Made by a program: the position numbers and the translations under genes. DNA of 64,000 bases. It comes from RGIG6353 sp964650465. GTDB lineage: Bacteria > Bacillota > Clostridia > Oscillospirales > SIG627. Within the stretch, counting starts at the first letter, position 1. Every line of letters starts with the position of its first letter. Positions 25,581 to 34,910 of the stretch are shown piece after piece. Under the pieces are notes generated by a model that saw nothing but the letters and a program-made list of their open reading frames with translations, had not been told where the DNA came from and made no database searches. The DNA is taken from positions 1 to 64,000 of the forward strand of contig CAZYTA010000005.1 of assembly GCA_964650465.1 (NCBI GenBank), written 5' to 3'.

Positions 25581-26699
25581 ATGAAAATAAAAGCTGAAAA
25601 GAAAGTATTGCTTGAAGCGGTTATACCTACACTTTGTGCGCTTTCAACAAAAGCACTTATTCCTGCACTTGAATGTATCTATATTAAAGCAGAAAGCGGA
25701 AAACTGATCGTAACCGGATATGACCTTGCAAAAGGTGTAAGAACCGAGACAGAAATGAATGTTGAAGAAGAAGGTGCTTTACTTCTTAACGCACAGAAGC
25801 TCAGCTCTATTTTAAGAACATTGCCTGACGGAATAGTGGATATAACTGTAGATAAAGACCAAAAGGTTACAATTGTTTCAGGTAAAATTAAATTTGAAAT
25901 ATTGGGACTTCCTACAGACGGATATCCTTCAATTCCCGAGCTTGTGGGTGACAGAAGCTTTTCTATTCCAAAAGGAATACTCAAGAGACTTTGTCAGCAG
26001 CTGTTGTTTTCTGTTTCTGTAGATGAAAAAAGACCTGTTCTTACAGGTATAAATTTTGAAATCAACGGAGATAAAATAACTCTTGTTTCATGCGACGGTT
26101 TCAGACTTTCAATAAGAAATGAAACCGTAAAATCCGATGAGCTTATGAAATTTATTGTTCCGGGAAGAACGCTTTCAGAGCTTATGAAGCTTCTTGATGA
26201 CAGTGATGACATTATTTCTGTTGAATTGACAAATAAACACATAATCATGCATTTCGATAATCTTTATTTCTTCTCAAGACTTATTGAAGGTGAATATATT
26301 GATTATCTTAAGCCTATTCCTAAGGATACAACAGTTGAAGCAAGAGTAAAAATCGATGATATGATTGCAAGCTGTGAAAGAGCAAGTCTTGTAATTGATG
26401 AGAGAGTAAAGAGTCCCGTTAAAATAACTGTTGCTCCCGGAAGTCTGTTGTTTTCGTGTGACAGTGTAAACGGCAAGGTAAGAGATGAAATTCCTGCAAG
26501 TACAAATGGTACAGACCTTGATATAGGATTTAATAATAAATATCTTCTTGATGCTCTGAGAGCTGCTGCTCTCAGCGGTGATGATGAGGTTGTTCTCAGA
26601 ATGAAAACACCTCTTGTGGGAATGAGCATACAGCCTATTGACCATGATTCATATTTTTATCTTGTACTCCCTGTGAGACTTAACGATGAGAATAATTGA
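25581..26699 (+). CDS. dnaN: DNA polymerase III beta subunit (sliding clamp)
   Basis: A 372-residue clamp subunit of three similar domains, normal in length. It forms the ring dimer that tethers the polymerase to DNA. Recognisable lines are ALECIYIKAESGKLIVTGYD in domain 1, VDEKRPVLTGINFEINGDKI and LVSCDGFRLSI in domain 2, and the C-terminal MKTPLVGMSIQPIDHDSYFY with LVLPVRL. AAAGGAG precedes ATG 25581. Its last 14 bases overlap recF. Confidence 0.98.
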   Translation: MKIKAEKKVLLEAVIPTLCALSTKALIPALECIYIKAESGKLIVTGYDLAKGVRTETEMNVEEEGALLLNAQKLSSILRTLPDGIVDITVDKDQKVTIVSGKIKFEILGLPTDGYPSIPELVGDRSFSIPKGILKRLCQQLLFSVSVDEKRPVLTGINFEINGDKITLVSCDGFRLSIRNETVKSDELMKFIVPGRTLSELMKLLDDSDDIISVELTNKHIIMHFDNLYFFSRLIEGEYIDYLKPIPKDTTVEARVKIDDMIASCERASLVIDERVKSPVKITVAPGSLLFSCDSVNGKVRDEIPASTNGTDLDIGFNNKYLLDALRAAALSGDDEVVLRMKTPLVGMSIQPIDHDSYFYLVLPVRLNDENN

Positions 26700-27765
26700 A
26701 CTTAAAGCGGAAAATTTCAGAAACATAGAAAATGAAAAAATAGAGTTTTCAAAAGATACAAACCTTATATTCGGAAATAACGCCGAAGGAAAAACAAATA
26801 TAATCGAAGCGATATATTATTTTGCAAATTCAAAAAGCTTTCGTACGTCAAGTGACCGTGACCTTATAAGATTTGGAACAGAAAAAGCAGTACTTATTGC
26901 TGTTTTTGAAGATGAAGGAAGAAATTGCAAATATGAAGTTGTAATATCGAAAAATAATAAAAGAGAATTTTATTACAACAAAGTGAAAATTACCAAAATG
27001 AGTGAGTTTTTCGGTAATTTCAGAGCAGTTCTTTTTGTACCGGAGCATCTTAAAATAGTAAAAAACGGACCGAGTGAAAGACGTGCATTGATTGATGCCT
27101 CTCTTTGTCAGCTGAAAAAATCATATATTTCGGATTTATACAGATATTCGAAGCTGGCATCCGAAAAGAATGCTGTTCTTCGTGATTACAAAGGCACAGA
27201 GGCAGAAAATACAATGCTTGATATCTATGATGAAAATCTTATAAAAAGCTCTGCAAAAATCACATCAACAAGAATGGAATACACAAAAGAGCTTTTTGAA
27301 AGGGCAAAAAAGCATCTTTTTGATATGTCGGGAGATGATTTGACATTTGAATATAAAATGTCAGGCTTGTCAAGTGACAAAGAAGCTATGGATTTTTATT
27401 TATCTGTTATTCCTTTATCAAGAAAAAGAGACATTATGTATCATGCAATGACAACCGGCGCAGGCAGAGATGATATTGAAATATCGGTAAACGGAAAAAA
27501 TCTCAGGCAGTATGGTTCACAGGGTCAACAAAGATCTGCTGTTATTGCTATGAAGCTTGCAGAAGGAGAAATTGCAGAAGAAAAAACAGGAAGTGCTCCA
27601 ATTTATCTTTTTGATGATATACTTTCTGAGCTTGATGAACATCGTCGTGAATACATTCTTTCAAAGCTTGAAAACAAGCAGGTTATTGTTACCTCCTGTC
27701 TTGGTGATGAAAAGGATATATACGGCGGAAAAAGAATATTTGTCGAAAAAGGAAGGTATGTATAA
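26686..27765 (+). CDS. recF: DNA replication and repair protein RecF
   Basis: A 359-residue SMC-like ATPase acting in gap repair with RecO and RecR. Walker A is FGNNAEGKTNIIEAIYYFAN (residues about 30-49). The signature and Walker B region QYGSQGQQRSAVIAMKLA and YLFDDILSELDEHRR lie near residues 275-320. The start ATG 26686 lies inside the 3' end of dnaN, a common coupling. The end overlaps a possible upstream start of remB by eight bases. Confidence 0.97.
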   Translation: MRIIELKAENFRNIENEKIEFSKDTNLIFGNNAEGKTNIIEAIYYFANSKSFRTSSDRDLIRFGTEKAVLIAVFEDEGRNCKYEVVISKNNKREFYYNKVKITKMSEFFGNFRAVLFVPEHLKIVKNGPSERRALIDASLCQLKKSYISDLYRYSKLASEKNAVLRDYKGTEAENTMLDIYDENLIKSSAKITSTRMEYTKELFERAKKHLFDMSGDDLTFEYKMSGLSSDKEAMDFYLSVIPLSRKRDIMYHAMTTGAGRDDIEISVNGKNLRQYGSQGQQRSAVIAMKLAEGEIAEEKTGSAPIYLFDDILSELDEHRREYILSKLENKQVIVTSCLGDEKDIYGGKRIFVEKGRYV

Positions 27766-27799
27766 TGTACAGCAGCTGTACATTTACAAAAAACTGGTA

Positions 27800-28066
27800 A
27801 TGTCGATATTTTTACACGTAGGTAATAATAAAAGCTTTAGGTCAGCAAATATAGTAGGCATATTTGATATGGATACTTCTACAGTATCGAAGGTAACAAG
27901 AGATTTTCTTGCAAAAGCACAAAAACACGGTGAAGTAATAAATGTAACCAATGAAATACCAAAGTCATATATATTGACCTGTAAAAAGAAAGAAAGGAAG
28001 CAAAAGGTCATAGTTTCACAGCTTGCTGTGCAAACACTGAACGAAAGGCTGAAAAGGAAAATATAG
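27800..28066 (+). CDS. remB: RemB-like DUF370 regulator
   Basis: A protein of about 88 residues of the DUF370 family (RemB, formerly YaaB). It has the family's MSIFLHVGNN start, NIVGIFDMDTSTVSKVTRDF and a final KVIVSQLAVQTLNERLKRK. It occupies the recF-gyrB gap, as in Bacillus and many Clostridia. RemA and RemB are known in Bacillus as regulators of extracellular matrix genes. ATG 27800 fits the family start but has no clear ribosome site. ATG 27758, overlapping recF, follows GGAAGG closely and would add 14 residues, so the start is uncertain. The stop overlaps the gyrB GTG by one base. Confidence 0.85.
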   Translation: MSIFLHVGNNKSFRSANIVGIFDMDTSTVSKVTRDFLAKAQKHGEVINVTNEIPKSYILTCKKKERKQKVIVSQLAVQTLNERLKRKI

Positions 28067-30105
28067 TGGAAGAGAATAAGAATATCACAGAAGAATACGG
28101 CGCCGGACAAATACAGGTACTTGAAGGTCTTGAGGCTGTAAGAAAAAGACCGGGTATGTACATCGGTTCTACTTCACAAAGGGGATTGCATCATCTCATA
28201 TATGAGATTGTCGACAACTCTATTGATGAAGCACTTGCGGGTCACTGTAATCATATTATAGTTACTCTTGAAAATGACGGAAGTGTAAAGGTAGAGGATA
28301 ACGGAAGAGGTGTACCTACAGGTATAAACGAAAAAACAGGTACTCCGACTGTTGAAGTTGTATTCACTGTTCTTCATGCCGGAGGAAAATTCGGCGGAGG
28401 AGGATACCAGATTTCTGGCGGTCTTCATGGAGTGGGTGCATCAGTTGTTAACGCTCTTTCAGAGTGGGTTGAAATTGTCAACTGTTATAACGGCGAAGAG
28501 TATACAGAGCGCTTTGAGAGAGGAAATGTAGCAAGACCTCTTAAGAAGATTGAAGGAAAAACCGAAAAACACGGTCTTACAGTAAGATTTAAGCCCGACC
28601 CTGAAATATTTGAAACAGTAGAGTTTGACTATACTACAGTATTGAACAGACTCAGAGAACAAGCATTCTTAAATGCAGGACTGAGAATTGACCTGATAGA
28701 TAACCGTTCAGAAGAAGACAAAATAGCAGGTTCTGAAGCAAAAGATACAGCCGATGCTATAATTAATGAGGCAAAGGGTGAGGATTACAACGAGTTTGAA
28801 GAAAATGTCCACTACAAAAAGGAAGAATCGGTAAAGGTAAACGAGTTTTGTTATGAGGGTGGTATTTCAAGCTTTGTTGAATTTCTTAATTCCAAGAAAT
28901 CCAGTGAGGTTCTCCATTCAGAAGTAATATATCTTTGTGCAAAGAAGGATATTGTAACAGCTGAGGTTGCGCTGCAGTACAATGACGGATATGCAGAGCA
29001 TCTTATGACCTTTGCCAACAATATCAACACCGTTGAAGGCGGTACCCACGAAACAGGCTTCAAGTCAGGTATTACAAAGGTATTTGTTGAATACGGAAAA
29101 AAATACGGCTATTTGAAGGACGGAGACAAGTCCTTTACAGGTGAAGATGTAAGAGAAGGTCTTACCGCAGTTATCAGTGTAAAGCTTCCCGAGGCTCAAT
29201 TTGAAGGACAAACAAAAGGAAAGCTTGGTAATTCTGAAATAAGACCTATGGTGGACAAGCTTGTAACAGAAAAGCTTGGTGAATATTTTGAAGAGAATCC
29301 TGTTGTAGCTAAAGTGCTTATAGATAAAGCATTATCGGCAAGCCGTGCAAGAGAAGCGGCAAAAAAAGCAAGAGAAGCTACACGCCGTAAAACTGCGCTC
29401 AGCAGTACGGTCCTTCCCGGAAAGCTTGCAGACTGTCAGGATAAAACCGTATCAAATACAGAAGTCTTTCTGGTAGAGGGAGATTCAGCGGGAGGTACCG
29501 CTAAGGATGGAAGAGATTCCAAATTCCAGGCAATTCTTCCGCTCAGAGGTAAAATACTTAACGTTGAAAAATCAAGACTCGACAAGGTATATGCAAACAC
29601 ATCCATAATTCCGATTATACAGGCACTTGGAACCGGAATAGGTGATGAATTTGATATAGCAAAGCTTCGTTACGGTAAAATAATACTTATGGCGGATGCC
29701 GACGTAGACGGTTCGCATATCAAAACACTTCTTCTCACCTTCTTCTTCAGACATATGAGGCCTCTTATTGAACAGGGACATATTTTCTGTGCAATGCCTC
29801 CGCTTTTCAGAGTACACAAGGGAAAAGAACAAAAATATGCTTACACTGAAGAGGAAAGAGACAAGCTTCTCGAAGAAATGGGTGCAAATGCAAAGGCTGA
29901 CAGATATAAGGGTCTTGGTGAAATGAATGCCGAACAGCTTTGGGAAACAACAATGTCTCCTGAGACAAGAACACTCCTTCAGGTATCTATAGAGGATGCA
30001 TATGCGGCAGATGAAACCTTTGAGCTGCTTATGGGTGATAAGGTAGAGCCGAGACGTGAATTTATTGAGCAAAATGCAAAATATGTAACAAATCTCGACA
30101 TTTAA
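28066..30105 (+). CDS. gyrB: DNA gyrase subunit B
   Basis: A 679-residue gyrase ATPase subunit. The GHKL ATPase domain carries EIVDNSIDEALAGHC and DNGRGVPTG, with GGLHGVGASVVNALS as the lid motif. The Toprim domain begins at VEGDSAGGTAKDGR, and the C-terminal DADVDGSHI and RYKGLGEMN lines contact GyrA. It is about 40 residues longer than the shortest gyrases because of an acidic insert at about 215-250. It starts with GTG at 28066, overlapping the remB stop, after AAAGG. With GyrA it introduces negative supercoils. Confidence 0.98.
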   Translation: MEENKNITEEYGAGQIQVLEGLEAVRKRPGMYIGSTSQRGLHHLIYEIVDNSIDEALAGHCNHIIVTLENDGSVKVEDNGRGVPTGINEKTGTPTVEVVFTVLHAGGKFGGGGYQISGGLHGVGASVVNALSEWVEIVNCYNGEEYTERFERGNVARPLKKIEGKTEKHGLTVRFKPDPEIFETVEFDYTTVLNRLREQAFLNAGLRIDLIDNRSEEDKIAGSEAKDTADAIINEAKGEDYNEFEENVHYKKEESVKVNEFCYEGGISSFVEFLNSKKSSEVLHSEVIYLCAKKDIVTAEVALQYNDGYAEHLMTFANNINTVEGGTHETGFKSGITKVFVEYGKKYGYLKDGDKSFTGEDVREGLTAVISVKLPEAQFEGQTKGKLGNSEIRPMVDKLVTEKLGEYFEENPVVAKVLIDKALSASRAREAAKKAREATRRKTALSSTVLPGKLADCQDKTVSNTEVFLVEGDSAGGTAKDGRDSKFQAILPLRGKILNVEKSRLDKVYANTSIIPIIQALGTGIGDEFDIAKLRYGKIILMADADVDGSHIKTLLLTFFFRHMRPLIEQGHIFCAMPPLFRVHKGKEQKYAYTEEERDKLLEEMGANAKADRYKGLGEMNAEQLWETTMSPETRTLLQVSIEDAYAADETFELLMGDKVEPRREFIEQNAKYVTNLDI

Positions 30106-30439
30106 GATATTTTTAGATTGTTAAAAGTAATGTGAACAACAAAGTTTTCCACAGGCTGTGGAAAACTTTGTGTAAAACTTTTGAGGGTAAAAATATATAC
30201 AAAAACATATTTTTAAATTCAGACAGTTAAAAAAAGCCCTTTAATAGAGTATGTTTTGAGAAAAGGATTAAACTTTTAAAAAACAGTTAAGAAAATGAAA
30301 GTTTAATTCCCTAAAATTTTCCACAGAAAAACTAATAAAAAAGTTTTCCACAATAAGTATGTGTATTACTGTGGAAAAAATAAAATAAACGAGTATAGAC
30401 TACTGTTTATAATCTGATTATTGAAAGGAATATCATTAA
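30106..30439. other. gyrB-gyrA spacer with a cluster of five perfect DnaA-type boxes
   Basis: A 334-base AT-rich spacer without a gene. TTTTCCACA occurs exactly at 30145-30153, 30317-30325 and 30344-30352 on the plus strand, and at 30165-30157 and 30378-30370 on the minus strand. The first pair forms a perfect inverted repeat, AAAGTTTTCCACAG and CTGTGGAAAACTTT, around one G (30142-30170). No T-run follows, so it is a poor terminator. The density exceeds that of the dnaA-dnaN spacer. It may be an origin part, a DnaA titration site or a gyrA operator. Confidence 0.75.
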
Positions 30440-32995
30440 ATGGATATCAATCTTGAAGGACAGTCAATACAGAATGTTGAAATAAACAAGGAAGTAAAGA
30501 AGTCCTATATAGAATATGCAATGTCTGTAATTGTGTCAAGAGCATTGCCAGATGTGCGTGACGGTATGAAGCCGGTTCACAGAAGAATTCTTTATTCAAT
30601 GTATGAAGATAATCTTACACATGACAAGGATTACAGAAAGTCAGCTATGACCGTAGGTAATGTTCTCGGTCACTACCATCCTCATGGTGACTCTTCGGTT
30701 TACGATGCTATGGTAAGACTTGCCCAGCCGTTTTCCATGCGGTATACATTGGTAGACGGACAGGGTAACTTTGGTAACGTTGACGGAGACGGTGCTGCTG
30801 CTTATCGTTATACGGAAGCAAGAATGACAAAAATTGCTTCCGAAATGATGACCGATATAGAAAAAAATGTTGTTGATTTTATGCCTAACTTCGACAACAA
30901 GCTTCAGGAGCCTGTAGTTCTTCCCGCAGGTTTTCCAAACCTGTTGGTAAATGGCTCTGTGGGTATTGCTGTAGGTATGGCTACCTATATTCCTCCTCAT
31001 AATCTTGGAGAGGTAATAGACGGTACAATATATGTTATGGAGAATCCCGACTGCGAAATATTGGATATAATGCAGTATATAAAGGGTCCTGATTTTCCCA
31101 CAAATGCTATGATATACGGTACCTCCGGAATCAAGCAGGCGTATCTTACAGGTAAGGGTCATGTAATGGTGCGTGCTGTGTACCACATCGAAGAAAAAGC
31201 ACAGCACAAGAGTATCGTATATACAGAAATTCCTTACCAGGTAAATAAGTCCAGACTTGTTGAGTCAATTGCAAATCTTGTAAATGAGAAGCGCATTGAA
31301 GGTATCTCCGATGTAAGAGACGAGTCCGGAAGAAACGGTATGCGAATAGTTGTTGAGCTTAAGCGTGAAGCTAATGAAATGGTTGTCGTAAACCAGTTGT
31401 TTAAGTTCACACAGCTTCAGGACACCTGTGCGATGAATATGCTTGCGCTTGTTGATAATGAGCCCAAGACTCTCAACCTTAAGCAGATACTTTCTTACTA
31501 TATCAAGCACAGAGAAGAAGTTATTACAAGAAGAATTGAGTTTGACCTTGATAAAGCAAGGACAAAGGCACATATATTTGAAGGCTATAAGATAGCGATT
31601 GATAATATCGATGAAGTAATAAAGATAATCAGAGGAAGCCGTTCATCTCAGGATGCTAAAGACAATCTTGTTGCATCTCCCTTCGGTTTCACCGATGCAC
31701 AGGCACAGGCAATTGTTAAAATGCCTCTTGGAAACCTTGCTTCATTGGAAGTAGATGCTATTCTTCAGGAATTGGACAGACTCCATGCTCTTATTGCGGA
31801 TTATGAGGATATTCTTTCTCACGACTACAGAATCAGAGAGATCATGAAGGAGGAAATGCTCGAAATAAAGCGCAAGTTCTCTGATGACAGAAGAACAGCT
31901 ATAGAAGAAGCAGAAGATGATATTGTCCTCGAGGACTTGATTGAAAGACAAAAGTGCGTTATTACTATCACTCATGACGGTTATATAAAGAGAATTGCCG
32001 CAGACGAATACTCTGCACAGAACAGAGGCGGTAAGGGCTTGTCTGCAATGAAGACTAAGGAGGAAGACTCTGTCAAGTCAATGTTCATTTCACACAGCCA
32101 CAACTATCTGTTTATGTTCTCAAATCTCGGCAGACTCTATATTAAAAAATGCTATCAGATACCTGAAGCATCAAGAACAGCTAAGGGCAGTCATATAAAT
32201 AACATACTTACACTGTCGGAAGGCGAAGAAATTACAACATTTATTTCAATTGCCAAGATAAATACAGATGAGACTCTGGTAATGGTAACAGAAAAGGGTC
32301 TTATAAAGAGAACACCTCTTAATTTGTTCAGACATATCAGAAAAGGCGGAATAAATGCAATCAGGCTTGATGAGGATGATAAGCTTCTTGCTGTAAAGAA
32401 AACTCAGGGTGACTCCGAAATAATAGTTGCAACCAGCGAAGGTCTTGCCGTTAAATTCTCAGAAGCAAAGGTAAGAGTAATGGGAAGAATGGCAAGAGGT
32501 GTAAGAGCGGTAAGACTTCCCGACGGCGCAAAGGTTGTTGGTTGTATCACTGCGACACCCGGTGAAACAGGAGAGTATGACAGTCTCATTCTCACCGTTA
32601 CCGAAAACGGTATGGGTAAATGCTCCGATATAGGAAGCTTTAGACTTTCGGGAAGAGGCGGTAAGGGTGTAAGATGTCAGAAGATTACCGAAAAGACAGG
32701 TAATCTTGTGGGAATTACCGAAATAGCAAAAGAAGATGATATAATGCTCATTACAAACGAGGGCATACTTATCAGAGTTCCTGCAGAACAAATATCTGTA
32801 AGCGGACGTGCAGCTGCAGGTGTTATACTTATGAGACTTAATGAGGGTCAGTCGATAGTAGGTCTCCAGAGAGTAATGGCAGAGGCAGAGGAAACCGAGG
32901 AAGGAAATGAAGAACTCAATGACAGTGAAGAAATAGAAGACCTTCCCGAAACAGAAGAGCCGGATGAACCCGAAGAAGAATCGGAAGATGAATAA
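30440..32995 (+). CDS. gyrA: DNA gyrase subunit A
   Basis: An 851-residue subunit with the breakage-reunion domain (active Tyr in AAAYRYTEARM, near residue 122; quinolone-region GNVLGHYHPHGDSSVYDAMV at about residues 75-94) and the C-terminal six-bladed wrapping domain containing the gyrase box QNRGGKG. The last 40 residues are a strongly acidic tail rich in Glu and Asp, a known modulator of supercoiling in some gyrases. AAAGGA precedes ATG 30440. The 3' end overlaps the phosphopantetheinyl transferase gene. Confidence 0.98.
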   Translation: MDINLEGQSIQNVEINKEVKKSYIEYAMSVIVSRALPDVRDGMKPVHRRILYSMYEDNLTHDKDYRKSAMTVGNVLGHYHPHGDSSVYDAMVRLAQPFSMRYTLVDGQGNFGNVDGDGAAAYRYTEARMTKIASEMMTDIEKNVVDFMPNFDNKLQEPVVLPAGFPNLLVNGSVGIAVGMATYIPPHNLGEVIDGTIYVMENPDCEILDIMQYIKGPDFPTNAMIYGTSGIKQAYLTGKGHVMVRAVYHIEEKAQHKSIVYTEIPYQVNKSRLVESIANLVNEKRIEGISDVRDESGRNGMRIVVELKREANEMVVVNQLFKFTQLQDTCAMNMLALVDNEPKTLNLKQILSYYIKHREEVITRRIEFDLDKARTKAHIFEGYKIAIDNIDEVIKIIRGSRSSQDAKDNLVASPFGFTDAQAQAIVKMPLGNLASLEVDAILQELDRLHALIADYEDILSHDYRIREIMKEEMLEIKRKFSDDRRTAIEEAEDDIVLEDLIERQKCVITITHDGYIKRIAADEYSAQNRGGKGLSAMKTKEEDSVKSMFISHSHNYLFMFSNLGRLYIKKCYQIPEASRTAKGSHINNILTLSEGEEITTFISIAKINTDETLVMVTEKGLIKRTPLNLFRHIRKGGINAIRLDEDDKLLAVKKTQGDSEIIVATSEGLAVKFSEAKVRVMGRMARGVRAVRLPDGAKVVGCITATPGETGEYDSLILTVTENGMGKCSDIGSFRLSGRGGKGVRCQKITEKTGNLVGITEIAKEDDIMLITNEGILIRVPAEQISVSGRAAAGVILMRLNEGQSIVGLQRVMAEAEETEEGNEELNDSEEIEDLPETEEPDEPEEESEDE

Positions 32996-33488
32996 TACCG
33001 TAGTATATCTTTCAAAAGGCGATAAAGAAATCTCCGCCCTCCTAAAAAGGAGGGCGGTTGAAGATTATTTTGGAAACGCTATTCTTGACATAACACCGAA
33101 GGGCAAGCCAATAGTTATTGAGCCAAAGGGGTTCGGAATCAGTGTTTCTCATTCAGGAAATGTAACAGCGGTGGTTATAGCTCCGTGTGAAATTGGAATT
33201 GATGTACAGGAACGGGTTGAGCGAAACAACACCAGACTTGAAACCTTTTTTCACGAGAGTGAAAGAAGGTTGGATTTTTATGACCTTTGGGTAAAAAAAG
33301 AAGCTCTGGGAAAGCTGACAGGAGACGGAATCTTCGTTCAAAAGGGAAAAAAGCTGGACAATAATTTGTTTTTTACGGATATTTCTTCAGAAATAAGCAG
33401 CTTTGCAGGAAAGGACTTTTCTGCTGCCATATGTTTTGAAAGAAAACTAACTGAAAGCATAAACTTTATAAAATTGGATTTGCAATAA
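32988..33488 (+). CDS. 4'-phosphopantetheinyl transferase (Sfp-type)
   Basis: A 166-residue transferase that moves phosphopantetheine from CoA to a carrier protein. The family motifs are present: FGISVSHSG, then EIGIDVQERV with the metal-binding Asp, and FHESE...FYDLWVKKEALGKLTGDG with the WxxKEA core. It is shorter than Sfp (about 224 residues) because the N-terminal half is abbreviated. I chose ATG 32988, eight bases inside the 3' end of gyrA; ATG 32964 would add eight residues (MNPKKNRK) read from the gyrA acidic tail. Which carrier protein it serves is unknown. Confidence 0.9.
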   Translation: MNNTVVYLSKGDKEISALLKRRAVEDYFGNAILDITPKGKPIVIEPKGFGISVSHSGNVTAVVIAPCEIGIDVQERVERNNTRLETFFHESERRLDFYDLWVKKEALGKLTGDGIFVQKGKKLDNNLFFTDISSEISSFAGKDFSAAICFERKLTESINFIKLDLQ

Positions 33489-33491
33489 AAC

Positions 33492-34292
33492 ATGAAAGCA
33501 CATATTTTATTTTCAGGTTCCAAAGGGAACTGTACATATATTTCCGATGGCGAAACAGCTGTACTTGTTGATGCCGGAGGAAATTATAAAAAAATACGTG
33601 AGTCACTTGAAGCAATTGGTGACAGCCTTGATAACATTCACGGTATTTTTGTTACTCATGAGCATTGTGACCATATAAATGCGCTATACAATATAACAAA
33701 AAAATACAATCTTCGCATATATACAACAGAAGAGACGGCAAGAGCTTTTTGTACACCCAACAATAAAAGGGATATGGAGACCTGCCGAAGAGTAGCCGGA
33801 TGTGTTATGACGGTAAAGCCCGATAAGCTGTATGAGATAGGCACACTGTTTGTCAGCACTTTTTCTACTCCGCATGATACAGAGGGAAGTCTTGGTTTTG
33901 TGTTCCGTTCTTCCAAGGACAAAACCTGTCTTGGCTATGCAACAGATATCGGTTATGTTACAGAACAGATGAAATCGGTTTTTTTAGGTATTAAAAATAT
34001 TATAATAGAATCAAACCATGATATTGAAATGCTTAAAAACGGACCTTATCCGGAATATCTGAAATCCAGAATACTTTCCGAAAGGGGACATCTGTCAAAT
34101 GCTTCTTGTGCGGAATTTATTTCCTACCTTGCGGCAAACGGCAGCAGAAGCTTTACACTGGCACATTTATCGGAAGAAAACAATATGCCAAAGCTTGCAC
34201 TGGACTCCGCACGTGATGCATTAAAAGACTATGAAGATGTAACTGTAAGAGTTGCATCAGCGTACAGTATTACCGAAGTTGAAATATTTTGA
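33492..34292 (+). CDS. MBL-fold metallo-hydrolase (WalJ/YycJ-like)
   Basis: A 266-residue metallo-beta-lactamase-fold protein. It has the opening FSGSKGNCTYISDGETAVLV, the metal motif THEHCDH (near residue 55), then FSTPHDTEGSLGFVF, GYATDIGYV and ESNHDIEML, all characteristic of the WalJ/YycJ group. These are thought to be DNA-associated exonuclease-like enzymes coordinating cell wall and replication, but the substrate is not established. In many Firmicutes walJ is near rlmH, as here: the gene ends nine bases before rlmH. The start is three bases past the previous stop. Confidence 0.92.
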   Translation: MKAHILFSGSKGNCTYISDGETAVLVDAGGNYKKIRESLEAIGDSLDNIHGIFVTHEHCDHINALYNITKKYNLRIYTTEETARAFCTPNNKRDMETCRRVAGCVMTVKPDKLYEIGTLFVSTFSTPHDTEGSLGFVFRSSKDKTCLGYATDIGYVTEQMKSVFLGIKNIIIESNHDIEMLKNGPYPEYLKSRILSERGHLSNASCAEFISYLAANGSRSFTLAHLSEENNMPKLALDSARDALKDYEDVTVRVASAYSITEVEIF

Positions 34293-34300
34293 GGCACAGT

Positions 34301-34780
34301 ATGATATCGATAACTATTATACATGTAGGTGATTTTAAAGAAAAATATCTTGATGACGCCTTTAAAGAGTATACAAAAAGAATAAGCGGATATGCAAAAT
34401 TTGAAGATATATATATAAAGGAAGAGGCGCTTGGCGAATCTCCTTCTGATGTTCAGATAGAAAAAGCTTTGTCAAGCGAAGCAAAGCAAATACTATCAAA
34501 AACAGATATGAAATCAAAAAAAATAGCTCTTTGTGTTGAAGGAAAGCAATTGTCCTCTGAAGAACTTGCAGACTTGATGGACAAAAGTACCACCGAATAC
34601 TCAAAGCTTACTTTTATCATAGGGTCATCTCACGGATTGTCTCAGGAGATAAAAAACATGGCTGATATGCGGCTGTCTTTTTCAAAAATGACATTTCCGC
34701 ACCAGCTTATGAGAGTTATTCTTGCAGAACAAATTTATCGGGCAGAAACGATTATTGCGGGGAAAAAATATCACAAATAA
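34301..34780 (+). CDS. rlmH: 23S rRNA (pseudouridine1915-N3)-methyltransferase RlmH
   Basis: A 159-residue SPOUT methyltransferase. The trefoil-knot motifs are FIIGSSHGLSQEI and LSFSKMTFPHQLMRVILAEQ with the final YRAETIIAGKKYHK, as in RlmH/YbeA. It methylates pseudouridine 1915 in helix 69 of 23S rRNA. ATG 34301 is preferred because GAGG lies six bases upstream; a TTG at 34289 would add four residues. It is the last gene of the plus-strand run starting at dnaA and is followed by a strong terminator. Confidence 0.97.
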   Translation: MISITIIHVGDFKEKYLDDAFKEYTKRISGYAKFEDIYIKEEALGESPSDVQIEKALSSEAKQILSKTDMKSKKIALCVEGKQLSSEELADLMDKSTTEYSKLTFIIGSSHGLSQEIKNMADMRLSFSKMTFPHQLMRVILAEQIYRAETIIAGKKYHK

Positions 34781-34806
34781 AAAAGTGCGATTCATCGCAC
34801 TTTTTT
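34779..34806. terminator. Terminator after rlmH
   Basis: AAAAAAGTGCGA TTCA TCGCACTTTTTT, a perfect symmetrical hairpin with T-runs on both strands. Confidence 0.9.
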
Positions 34807-34810
34807 AATA

Positions 34811-34910
34811 TATAGGAATTTTCTCGGAAACAACCTCGCCGTTTTGCTTTGTTGGGTTATTGTTAAGGCAGGGATAGGCGAGAATTGCCAGCGGCGGCTC
34901 GCCGCTTTTT
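34811..34910 (-). repeat. Dispersed leader element, copy 5
   Basis: On the minus strand: AAAAAGCGGCGAGCCGCCGC, TGGCAATTCTCGCCTATC, a variable middle, then AAAACGGCGAGGTTGTTTCC and GAGAAAATTCCTATA. Its first A residues belong to the stop codon of the lipoprotein gene ending at 34909. CTCGCC and GGCGAG are perfectly complementary. On the plus strand GCGGCGGCTCGCCGCTTTTT would act as a second terminator after rlmH. It is the only full copy with no gene downstream in its own orientation. Confidence 0.8.

Noticed and set aside
30142..30170. gyrB terminator at the TTTTCCACA inverted repeat
   Set aside because: The stem is perfect, but no T-run follows on either strand, and the arms are exactly DnaA-type boxes.
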